A DNA stretch of 64,000 nt. It comes from Arenicola marina (lineage: Eukaryota; Annelida; Polychaeta; Arenicolidae). Shown in pieces: positions 20,559 through 32,689 of the stretch; the first letter of the stretch is position 1; each line of letters opens with the position of its first letter. Under the pieces are notes generated by a model, which was not told where the DNA came from, ran no database searches, and saw only the letters and a list, made by a program, of their open reading frames with translations. The stretch covers positions 36,366,035-36,430,034 of the forward strand of contig OZ025256.1 of assembly GCA_964019135.1 (NCBI GenBank), written 5' to 3'. Position numbers and translations under genes: made by a program.

Positions 20559-23500
20559 GCCCCATCCTGCAGTCTACACCTCATAGCCCCACCCTGCAGT
20601 CTACACCTCATAGCCCCACCCTGCAGTCTACACCTCATAGCCCCATCCTGCAGTCTACACCTCATAGCCCCATCCTGCAGTCTACACCTCATAGCCCCAT
20701 CCTGCAGTCTACACCTCATAGCCCCATCCTGCAGTCTACACCTCATAGCCCCACCCTGCAGTCTACACCTCATAGCCCCACCCTGCAGTCTACACCTCAT
20801 AGCCCCATCCTGCAGTCTACACCTCATAGCCCCATCCTGCAGTCTACACCTCACAGCCCCATCCTGCAGTCTACACCTCATAGCCCCATCCTGCAGTCTA
20901 CACCTCATAGCCCCATCCTGCAGTCTACACCTCATAGCCCCATCCTGCAGTCTACACCTCATAGCCCCACCCTGCAGTCTACACCTCATAGCCCCACCCT
21001 GCAGTCTACACCTCATAGCCCCATCCTGCAGTCTACACCTCATAGCCCCACCCTGCAGTCTACACCTCATAGCCCCACCCTGCAGTCTACACCTCATAGC
21101 CCCACCCTGCAGTCTACACCTCATAGCCCCACCCTGCAGTCTACACCTCATAGCCCCACCCTGCAGTCTACACCTCATAGCCCCATCCTGCAGTCTACAC
21201 CTCATAGCCCCATCCTGCAGTCTACACCTCATAGCCCCACCCTGCAGTCTACACCTCATAGCCCCACCCTGCAGTCTACACCTCATAGCCCCATCCTGCA
21301 GTCTACACCTCATAGCCCCACCCTGCAGTCTACACCTCATAGCCCCACCCTGCAGTCTACACCTCATAGCCTCACCCTGCAGTCTACACCTCATAGCCCC
21401 ATCCTGCAGTCTACACCTCATAGCCCCACCCTGCAGTCTACACCTCATAGCCCCACCCTGCAGTCTACACCTCATAGCCCCATCCTGCAGTCTACACCTC
21501 ATAGCCCCATCCTGCAGTCTACACCTCATAGCCCCACCCTGCAGTCTACACCTCATAGCCCCACCCTGCAGTCTACACCTCATAGCCCCATCCTGCAGTC
21601 TACACCTCATAGCCCCACCCTGCAGTCTACACCTCATAGCCCCATCCTGCAGTCTACACCTCATAGCCCCATCCTGCAGTCTACACCTCATAGCCCCACC
21701 CTGCAGTCTACACCTCATAGCCCCATCCTGCAGTCTACACCTCATAGCCCCACCCTGCAGTCTACACCTCATAGCCCCACCCTGCAGTCTACACCTCATA
21801 GCCCCATCCTGCAGTCTACACCTCATAGCCCCACCCTGCAGTCTACACCTCATAGCCCCATCCTGCAGTCTACACCTCATAGCCCCATCCTGCAGTCTAC
21901 ACCTCATAGCCCCATCCTGCAGTCTACACCTCATAGCCCCACCCTGCAGTCTACACCTCATAGCCCCATCCTGCAGTCTACACCTCATAGCCCCATCCTG
22001 CAGTCTACACCTCATAGCCCCACCCTGCAGTCTACACCTCATAGCCCCACCCTGCAGTCTACACCTCATAGACCCATCCTGCAGTCTACACCTCATAGCC
22101 CCACCCTGCAGTCTACACCTCATAGCCCCATCCTGCAGTCTACACCTCATAGCCCCATCCTGCAGTCTACACCTCATAGCCCCACCCTGCAGTCTACACC
22201 TCATAGCCCCATCCTGCAGTCTACACCTCATAGCCCCACCCTGCAGTCTACACCTCATAGCCCCACCCTGCAGTCTACACCTCATAGCCCCATCCTGCAG
22301 TCTACACCTCATAGCCCCACCCTGCAGTCTACACCTCATAGCCCCATCCTGCAGTCTACACCTCATAGCCCCATCCTGCAGTCTACACCTCATAGCCCCA
22401 CCCTGCAGTCTACACCTCATAGCCCCATCCTGCAGTCTACACCTCATAGCCCCACCCTGCAGTCTACACCTCATAGCCCCACCCTGCAGTCTACACCTCA
22501 TAGCCCCACCCTGCAGTCTACACCTCATAGCCCCACCCTGCAGTCTACACCTCATAGCTACATCATGCAGTCTAACCTCATAGCCCCACCCTGCAGTCTA
22601 CACCTCATAGCCCCACCCTGCAGTCTACACCTCATAGCCCCACCCTGCAGTCTACACCTCATAGCCCCATCCTGCAGTCTACACCTCATAGCCCCATCCT
22701 GCAGTCTACACCTCATAGCCCCACCCTGCAGTCTACACCTCATAGCCCCATCCTGCAGTCTACACCTCATAGCCCCATCCTGCAGTCTACACCTCATAGC
22801 CCCACCCTGCAGTCTACACCTCATAGCCCCACCCTGCAGTCTACACCTCATAGCCCCACCCTGCAGTCTACACCTCATAGCCCCACCCTGCAGTCTACAC
22901 CTCATAGCCCCATCCTGCAGTCTACACCTCATAGCCCCATCCTGCAGTCTACACCTCATAGCCCCACCCTGCAGTCTACACCTCATAGCCCCACCCTGCA
23001 GTCTACACCTCATAGCCCCATCCTGCAGTCTACACCTCATAGCCCCACCCTGCAGTCTACACCTCATAGCCCCATCCTGCAGTCTACACCTCATAGCCCC
23101 ATCCTGCAGTCTACACCTCATAGCCCCACCCTGCAGTCTACACCTCATAGCCCCACCCTGCAGTCTACACCTCATAGCCCCACCCTGCAGTCTACACCTC
23201 ATAGCCCCATCCTGCAGTCTACACCTCATAGCCCCACCCTGCAGTCTACACCTCATAGCCCCATCCTGCAGTCTACACCTCATAGCCCCATCCTGCAGTC
23301 TACACCTCATAGCCCCATCCTGCAGTCTACACCTCATAGCCCCATCCTGCAGTCTACACCTCATAGCCCCACCCTGCAGTCTACACCTCATAGCCCCATC
23401 CTGCAGTCTACACCTCATAGCCCCATCCTGCAGTCTACACCTCATAGCCCCACCCTGCAGTCTACACCTCATAGCCCCACCCTGCAGTCTACACCTCATA

Positions 23501-26500
23501 GCCCCATCCTGCAGTCTACACCTCATAGCCCCACCCTGCAGTCTACACCTCATAGCCCCATCCTGCAGTCTACACCTCACAGCCCCATCCTGCAGTCTAC
23601 ACCTCATAGCCCCATCCTGCAGTCTACACCTCATAGCCCCATCCTGCAGTCTACACCTCATAGCCCCATCCTGCAGTCTACACCTCATAGCCCCATCCTG
23701 CAGTCTACACCTCATAGCCCCACCCTGCAGTCTACACCTCATAGCCCCACCCTGCAGTCTACACCTCATAGCCCCATCCTGCAGTCTACACCTCATAGCC
23801 CCACCCTGCAGTCTACACCTCATAGCCCCACCCTGCAGTCTACACCTCATAGCCCCACCCTGCAGTCTACACCTCATAGCCCCACCCTGCAGTCTACACC
23901 TCATAGCCCCACCCTGCAGTCTACACCTCATAGCCCCATCCTGCAGTCTACACCTCATAGCCCCATCCTGCAGTCTACACCTCATAGCCCCACCCTGCAG
24001 TCTACACCTCATAGCCCCACCCTGCAGTCTACACCTCATAGCCCCATCCTGCAGTCTACACCTCATAGCCCCACCCTGCAGTCTACACCTCATAGCCCCA
24101 CCCTGCAGTCTACACCTCATAGCCTCACCCTGCAGTCTACACCTCATAGCCCCATCCTGCAGTCTACACCTCATAGCCCCACCCTGCAGTCTACACCTCA
24201 TAGCCCCACCCTGCAGTCTACACCTCATAGCCCCATCCTGCAGTCTACACCTCATAGCCCCATCCTGCAGTCTACACCTCATAGCCCCACCCTGCAGTCT
24301 ACACCTCATAGCCCCACCCTGCAGTCTACACCTCATAGCCCCATCCTGCAGTCTACACCTCATAGCCCCACCCTGCAGTCTACACCTCATAGCCCCATCC
24401 TGCAGTCTAACCTCATAGCCCCATCCTGCAGTCTACACCTCATAGCCCCACCCTGCAGTCTACACCTCATAGCCCCATCCTGCAGTCTACACCTCATAGC
24501 CCCACCCTGCAGTCTACACCTCATAGCCCCACCCTGCAGTCTACACCTCATAGCCCCATCCTGCAGTCTACACCTCATAGCCCCACCCTGCAGTCTACAC
24601 CTCATAGCCCCATCCTGCAGTCTACACCTCATAGCCCCATCCTGCAGTCTACACCTCATAGCCCCATCCTGCAGTCTACACCTCATAGCCCCACCCTGCA
24701 GTCTACACCTCATAGCCCCATCCTGCAGTCTACACCTCATAGCCCCATCCTGCAGTCTACACCTCATAGCCCCACCCTGCAGTCTACACCTCATAGCCCC
24801 ACCCTGCAGTCTACACCTCATAGCCCCATCCTGCAGTCTACACCTCATAGCCCCACCCTGCAGTCTACACCTCATAGCCCCATCCTGCAGTCTACACCTC
24901 ATAGCCCCATCCTGCAGTCTACACCTCATAGCCCCACCCTGCAGTCTACACCTCATAGCCCCATCCTGCAGTCTACACCTCATAGCCCCACCCTGCAGTC
25001 TACACCTCATAGCCCCACCCTGCAGTCTACACCTCATAGCCCCATCCTGCAGTCTACACCTCATAGCCCCACCCTGCAGTCTACACCTCATAGCCCCATC
25101 CTGCAGTCTACACCTCATAGCCCCATCCTGCAGTCTACACCTCATAGCCCCACCCTGCAGTCTACACCTCATAGCCCCATCCTGCAGTCTACACCTCATA
25201 GCCCCATCCTGCAGTCTACACCTCATAGCCCCACCCTGCAGTCTACACCTCATAGCCCCACCCTGCAGTCTACACCTCATAGCCCCACCCTGCAGTCTAC
25301 ACCTCATAGCCACATCCTGCAGTCTACACCTCATAGCCCCATCCTGCAGTCTACACCTCATAGCCCCATCCTGCAGTCTACACCTCATAGCCCCACCCTG
25401 CAGTCTACACCTCATAGCCCCATCCTGCAGTCTACACCTCATAGCCCCATCCTGCAGTCTACACCTCATAGCCCCACCCTGCAGTCTACACCTCATAGCC
25501 CCACCCTGCAGTCTACACCTCATAGCCCCACCCTGCAGTCTACACCTCATAGCCCCACCCTGCAGTCTACACCTCATAGCCCCATCCTGCAGTCTACACC
25601 TCATAGCCCCATCCTGCAGTCTACACCTCATAGCCCCACCCTGCAGTCTACACCTCATAGCCCCACCCTGCAGTCTACACCTCATAGCCCCATCCTGCAG
25701 TCTACACCTCATAGCCCCACCCTGCAGTCTACACCTCATAGCCCCATCCTGCAGTCTACACCTCATAGCCCCATCCTGCAGTCTACACCTCATAGCCCCA
25801 CCCTGCAGTCTACACCTCATAGCCCCACCCTGCAGTCTACACCTCATAGCCCCACCCTGCAGTCTACACCTCATAGCCCCACCCTGCAGTCTACACCTCA
25901 TAGCCCCATCCTGCAGTCTACACCTCATAGCCCCACCCTGCAGTCTACACCTCATAGCCCCATCCTGCAGTCTACACCTCATAGCCCCATCCTGCAGTCT
26001 ACACCTCATAGCCCCATCCTGCAGTCTACACCTCATAGCCCCATCCTGCAGTCTACACCTCATAGCCCCACCCTGCAGTCTACACCTCATAGCCCCATCC
26101 TGCAGTCTACACCTCATAGCCCCATCCTGCAGTCTACACCTCATAGCCCCACCCTGCAGTCTACACCTCATAGCCCCATCCTGCAGTCTACACCTCATAG
26201 CCCCACCCTGCAGTCTACACCTCATAGCCCCACCCTGCAGTCTACACCTCATAGCCCCATCCTGCAGTCTACACCTCATAGCCCCATCCTGCAGTCTACA
26301 CCTCATAGCCCCACCCTGCAGTCTACACCTCATAGCCCCACCCTGCAGTCTACACCTCATAGCCCCATCCTGCAGTCTACACCTCATAGCCCCACCCTGC
26401 AGTCTACACCTCATAGCCCCATCCTGCAGTCTACACCTCATAGCCCCATCCTGCAGTCTACACCTCATAGCCCCATCCTGCAGTCTACACCTCATAGCCC

Positions 26501-29500
26501 CACCCTGCAGTCTACACCTCATAGCCCCATCCTGCAGTCTACACCTCATAGCCCCATCCTGCAGTCTACACCTCATAGCCCCACCCTGCAGTCTACACCT
26601 CATAGCCCCACCCTGCAGTCTACACCTCATAGCCCCATCCTGCAGTCTACACCTCATAGCCCCACCCTGCAGTCTACACCTCATAGCCCCATCCTGCAGT
26701 CTACACCTCATAGCCCCATCCTGCAGTCTACACCTCATAGCCCCACCCTGCAGTCTACACCTCATAGCCCCATCCTGCAGTCTACACCTCATAGCCCCAC
26801 CCTGCAGTCTACACCTCATAGCCCCACCCTGCAGTCTACACCTCATAGCCCCATCCTGCAGTCTACACCTCATAGCCCCACCCTGCAGTCTACACCTCAT
26901 AGCCCCATCCTGCAGTCTACACCTCATAGCCCCATCCTGCAGTCTACACCTCATAGCCCCATCCTGCAGTCTACACCTCATAGCCCCACCCTGCAGTCTA
27001 CACCTCATAGCCCCATCCTGCAGTCTACACCTCATAGCCCCATCCTGCAGTCTACACCTCATAGCCCCACCCTGCAGTCTACACCTCATAGCCCCACCCT
27101 GCAGTCTACACCTCATAGCCCCATCCTGCAGTCTACACCTCATAGCCCCACCCTGCAGTCTACACCTCATAGCCCCATCCTGCAGTCTACACCTCATAGC
27201 CCCATCCTGCAGTCTACACCTCATAGCCCCACCCTGCAGTCTACACCTCATAGCCCCATCCTGCAGTCTACACCTCATAGCCCCACCCTGCAGTCTACAC
27301 CTCATAGCCCCACCCTGCAGTCTACACCTCATAGCCCCATCCTGCAGTCTACACCTCATAGCCCCACCCTGCAGTCTACACCTCATAGCCCCATCCTGCA
27401 GTCTACACCTCATAGCCCCATCCTGCAGTCTACACCTCATAGCCCCACCCTGCAGTCTACACCTCATAGCCCCATCCTGCAGTCTACACCTCATAGCCCC
27501 ATCCTGCAGTCTACACCTCATAGCCCCACCCTGCAGTCTACACCTCATAGCCCCACCCTGCAGTCTACACCTCATAGCCCCACCCTGCAGTCTACACCTC
27601 ATAGCCACATCCTGCAGTCTACACCTCATAGCCCCACCCTGCAGTCTACACCTCATAGCCCCACCCTGCAGTCTACACCTCATAGCCCCACCCTGCAGTC
27701 TACACCTCATAGCCCCATCCTGCAGTCTACACCTCATAGCCCCATCCTGCAGTCTACACCTCATAGCCCCACCCTGCAGTCTACACCTCATAGCCCCATC
27801 CTGCAGTCTACACCTCATAGCCCCATCCTGCAGTCTACACCTCATAGCCCCACCCTGCAGTCTACACCTCATAGCCCCACCCTGCAGTCTACACCTCATA
27901 GCCCCACCCTGCAGTCTACACCTCATAGCCCCACCCTGCAGTCTACACCTCATAGCCCCATCCTGCAGTCTACACCTCATAGCCCCATCCTGCAGTCTAC
28001 ACCTCATAGCCCCACCCTGCAGTCTACACCTCATAGCCCCACCCTGCAGTCTACACCTCATAGCCCCATCCTGCAGTCTACACCTCATAGCCCCACCCTG
28101 CAGTCTACACCTCATAGCCCCATCCTGCAGTCTACACCTCATAGCCCCATCCTGCAGTCTACACCTCATAGCCCCACCCTGCAGTCTACACCTCATAGCC
28201 CCACCCTGCAGTCTACACCTCATAGCCCCATCCTGCAGTCTACACCTCATAGCCCCACCCTGCAGTCTACACCTCATAGCCCCATCCTGCAGTCTACACC
28301 TCATAGCCCCATCCTGCAGTCTACACCTCATAGCCCCACCCTGCAGTCTACACCTTATAGCCCCACCCTGCAGTCTACACCTCATAGCCCCACCCTGCAG
28401 TCTACACCTCATAGCCCCATCCTGCAGTCTACATCTCATAGCCCCATCCTGCAGTCTACACCTCATAGCCCCACCCTGCAGTCTACACCTCATAGCCCCA
28501 CCCTGCAGTCTACACCTCATAGCCCCATCCTGCAGTCTACACCTCATAGCCCCACCCTGCAGTCTACACCTCATAGCCCCATCCTGCAGTCTACACCTCA
28601 TAGCCCCATCCTGCAGTCTACACCTCATAGCCCCACCCTGCAGTCTACACCTCATAGCCCCACCCTGCAGTCTACACCTCATAGCCCCACCCTGCAGTCT
28701 ACACCTCATAGCCCCACCCTGCAGTCTACACCTCATAGCCCCACCCTGCAGTCTACACCTCATAGCCCCATCCTGCAGTCTACACCTCATAGCCCCATCC
28801 TGCAGTCTACACCTCATAGCCCCATCCTGCAGTCTACACCTCATAGCCCCACCCTGCAGTCTACACCTCATAGCCCCATCCTGCAGTCTACACCTCATAG
28901 CCCCATCCTGCAGTCTACACCTCATAGCCCCATCCTGCAGTCTACACCTCATAGCCCCACCCTGCAGTCTACACCTCATAGCCCCATCCTGCAGTCTACA
29001 CCTCATAGCCCCATCCTGCAGTCTACACCTCATAGCCCCACCCTGCAGTCTGCACCTCATAGCCCCACCCTGCAGTCTACACCTCATAGCCCCACCCTGC
29101 AGTCTACACCTCATAGCCCCACCCTGCAGTCTACACCTCATAGCCCCATCCTGCAGTCTACACCTCATAGCCCCATCCTGCAGTCTACACCTCATAGCCC
29201 CACCCTGCAGTCTACACCTCATAGCCCCACCCTGCAGTCTACACCTCATAGCCCCATCCTGCAGTCTACACCTTATAGCCCCACCCTGCAGTCTACACCT
29301 CATAGCCCCATCCTGCAGTCTACACCTCATAGCCCCATCCTGCAGTCTACACCTCATAGCCCCACCCTGCAGTCTACACCTCATAGCCCCACCCTGCAGT
29401 CTACACCTCATAGCCCCATCCTGCAGTCTACACCTCATAGCCCCACCCTGCAGTCTACACCTCATAGCCCCATCCTGCAGTCTACACCTCATAGCCCCAT

Positions 29501-29750
29501 CCTGCAGTCTACACCTCATAGCCCCACCCTGCAGTCTACACCTCATAGCCCCACCCTGCAGTCTACACCTCATAGCCCCACCCTGCAGTCTACACCTCAT
29601 AGCCCCATCCTGCAGTCTACACCTCATAGCCCCACCCTGCAGTCTACACCTCATAGCCCCACCCTGCAGTCTACACCTCATAGCCCCATCCTGCTGTCTA
29701 CACCTCATAGCCCCATCCTGCAGTCTACACCTCATAGCCCCACCCTGCAG
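20559..29750. repeat. 27-bp array B, homogeneous core, about 340 units
   Basis: Units read GCCCCACCCTGCAGTCTA then CACCTCATA. Nearly all variation is one C/T site (CCACCCTG versus CCATCCTG), giving a two-letter code along the array. Rare variants serve as landmarks: GCCTCACC at 21369 and 24122, GCCACATCC at 25309 and 27604, CACCTTATAG at 28351 and 29269. One-base deletions (GTCTAACCTC) near 22572 and 24407 shift the reading frame and split the long frames there. Those frames (repeating STPHSPTLQ, LIAPPCSLH, or MRCRLQGGA on the minus strand) alternate P/S, I/T or G/D at the variable site, with no sign of protein constraint. Long-range copies occur at 85/88 units and about 102 units. Confidence 0.97.
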
Positions 29751-32480
29751 TCTAAACATCATAGCCCCATCCTGCAGTCTAAACATCATAGCCTCATCCT
29801 GCAGTCTAAACATCATAGCCTCATCCTGCAGTCTAAACCTTACAGCCCCATCGTGCAGTCTAAACCTCACAGCTCAATCCTGCAGTCTAAACCTCACAGC
29901 TCCATCTGGTAGTATAAATCTCACAGCCCTATTTGTTAGTCTAAATCTCACAGCCCCATCCTGCAGTATAAACCTCACAGCCCCACCCAGCAGTCTAAGC
30001 CTCACAGCCCCATCTCGTAGTCTAAGCCTCACAGCCCCATCTCGTGGTCTAAACCTCACAGACCCATCTGGTAGTCAAACCCTCATAGCCCCATCATGCA
30101 GTCTAAACCTCACAGCCCTATCTGGTAGTCTTAATCTCACAGCCCCATTCTGCAGTCTAAACCTCACAGCCCCATCTGGTGGTCTAAACATCACAGCCAT
30201 ATTTCAAAGTCTAAACCTCACAGCCCCACCTGGTAGTCTAAACCTCGCATCCCCATCTCGTAGTCTAAACCTCACAGCCCCACCCAGCAGTCTAAACTTC
30301 ACAGCCCCATCCTGTAGTCTAAGCCTCACAGACCCACCCAGCAGTCTAAACCTCACAGCCCCATCTGGTAGTCTGAACCTCACAGCCCCATCCGGTAGTC
30401 TAAACCTCGCAGCCCCATTTTGTAGTCTAAACCTCATAGCTCCATCCTGTTGTCTAAACCTCACAGCCTCATCTGGTAGTCTAACAATCACAGCCCCATT
30501 TGATAGACTAAACCTAACAGCCCCATCCTGTAGTTTGAACCTCAGAGCCCCATCTTGTAGTCTAACTCTCACATCCCCACCTCGTAGTTTAAACCTCACA
30601 GCCCCACCTAGTAGTCTAAACCTCATAGCCCCATCCTGTAGTCTAAACCTCACAGCCTCATCTAGTAGTCTAAACATCGCAGCCCCATTTTGTAGTCTAA
30701 AACTCATAGCTCCATCCTGTAGTCTAAACATCACAGCCCCATCTCGTAATCTAACAATCACAGCCCCATTTGGTAGACTAAACCTCACAGTCCCATGCTG
30801 TAGTCTAAACCTCACAGCCTAATCCTGTAGTCTAAACATCACAGCCCTATCTCGTAGTCTAACCCTGACAGCCCCATCCTGTATTCTAAACCTCACAGCA
30901 GCACCCAGCAGTCTAAACCTCACAGCCCCATCATGCAGTCTAAACCTAACAGCCCCATCTCGTAGTCTAAACCTCACAGCCCCATCCTGCAGTCTAAACC
31001 TCACAGTCAATGCTGCAGTCGGAACCTCACAGCCCCACCCAGCAGTCTAAACTTCACAGCCCCATCCTGTAGTCTAAACCTCACAGCCCCATCCTCCAGT
31101 CTAAACCTCACAGCTCCATCCTGCAGTCTAAACATCACAGCCCCATCCTGCAGTCTAAACCCTACAGCCCCATCTTCCAGTCTAAACCTCACAGCCCCAT
31201 CTGGTAGTCTGAAAATCACAGCCCCATTTGGTAGACTAAACCTCACAGCCCCATCCTGTATTCTAAACATCGCAGCCCCATTTTGTAGTCTAAACCTCAT
31301 AGCCCCATCCTGTAGTCTAAACCTCACAGCCTCATCTAGTAGTCTAAACATCGCAGACCCATTTTGTAGTCTGAACCTCATAGCCCCATCCTGTAGTCAA
31401 AACCTCACAGCCTCATCTGGTAGTCTAAACATCACAGCCCCATCTGATAGTCTGAAAATCACAGCCCCATTTGGTAGACTAAACCTCACAGCCCCATCCT
31501 GTATTCTAAACCTCACAGCCCCATCCTGTAGTTTAAACATAAGAGCCCCATCTTGTAGTCTAACTCTCACATCCCCACCTCGTAGTCTAAACCTCACAGT
31601 CCCATCCTGTAGTCTAAACCTCATAGCCCCATCTGGTAGTCTAACCCTCACATCCCCATCCCGTAGTCTAAACCTCACAGCCCCACCTAGCAGTCTAAAC
31701 CTCAGAGCCTCATCCTGTAGTCTAAACATCACAGCCCTATCTCGTAGTCTAACCCTGACAGCCCCATCCTGTATTCTAAACCTCACAGCAGCACCCAGCA
31801 GTCTAAACCTCACAGCCCCATCAGGCAGTCCAAGCCTAACAGCCCCATCCTGCAGTCTAAACCTCACAGTCAATGCTGCAGTCGGAACCTCACAGCCCCA
31901 TTCTGTATTCCAAACCTCACATCCCCATCTCGTAGACTAAACATCACATCCCCAATTGGTAGTCTAAACTTTATAGCCCCATCTGGTTGTCTAACCCTCA
32001 CAGCCCCATCCTGTAGTCTGAACGTTGCAGCCTCATTCTGTATATTCCAAACCTCACAGCCCCATGATCCAGTCTAAACCTTACAGCCGCATCTGCCTCA
32101 CAGTCCCATCCTGTAGTCTAACCCTCACAGCCCCATCTCGTAGTCTAAACCTCACAGCCCCACCAAGTAGTCTAAACCTCACAGACCCATTTTGTGGTCT
32201 GAAACTCACAGCCCCATACTGCAGTCTGAACCTCACAGACCAATCTGGCAGTCTAACCCTCACATCCCCGTCTGGTAGTCTAAACCTCACAGCCCAATCT
32301 GGCAGTCTAACCCTCACATCCCCGTCTGGTAGTCTAACCCTCACAGCCCAATCTGGCAGTCTAACCCTCACATCCCCGTCTGGTAGTCTAAACCTCACAG
32401 CCCAATCTGGCAGTCTAACCCTCACATCCCCGTCTGGCAGTCTAAAACTCACAGCCCCAACCTGTAGTGGATACATCACA
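29751..32480. repeat. Diverged right flank of 27-bp array B, about 100 units
   Basis: The 27-bp period continues but units change to AACCTCACAGCCCCATC plus variable TGGTAGTCTA, TGTAGTCTA, CAGCAGTCTA or CGTAGTCTA segments. Copies differ by roughly 10-30%, with small indels. A sub-block at about 32240-32440 alternates GCCCAATCTGGCAGTCTA and ATCCCCGTCTGGTAGTCTA, a young 54-bp dimer inside the old flank. The graded decay is expected where exchange no longer homogenises the array. Minus frames such as MRFRLQDGAVRF are repeat shadows. Confidence 0.93.
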
Positions 32481-32689
32481 ACCTATAGTGAATGTAACGG
32501 TTTTGCTATCGCCTGAGATTCTGCATTCTGCACACTGGTCAGCCCGGACTCTAGCACACCAATTTGTTTCTGCATAGCCTTGTTCTGCCTCGTTCACCAT
32601 CATACCAGCCCTCTCCTACCCCACCAGGTCAAAGAAGAGCAAGCTAGGGTCAATGACACCGATTTGTTTCACATAACACTTACCACTGT
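32481..32689. other. Short unique spacer
   Basis: About 200 bp of non-repetitive sequence between the decayed 27-bp units and the first 26-bp units. No gene recognised. Confidence 0.5.

Noticed and set aside
19883..29870. Repeat proteins of 600-1,800 residues in the 27-bp arrays
   Set aside because: Frames exist on both strands, the main variable site is non-synonymous in each, and 1-bp indels simply switch frame.
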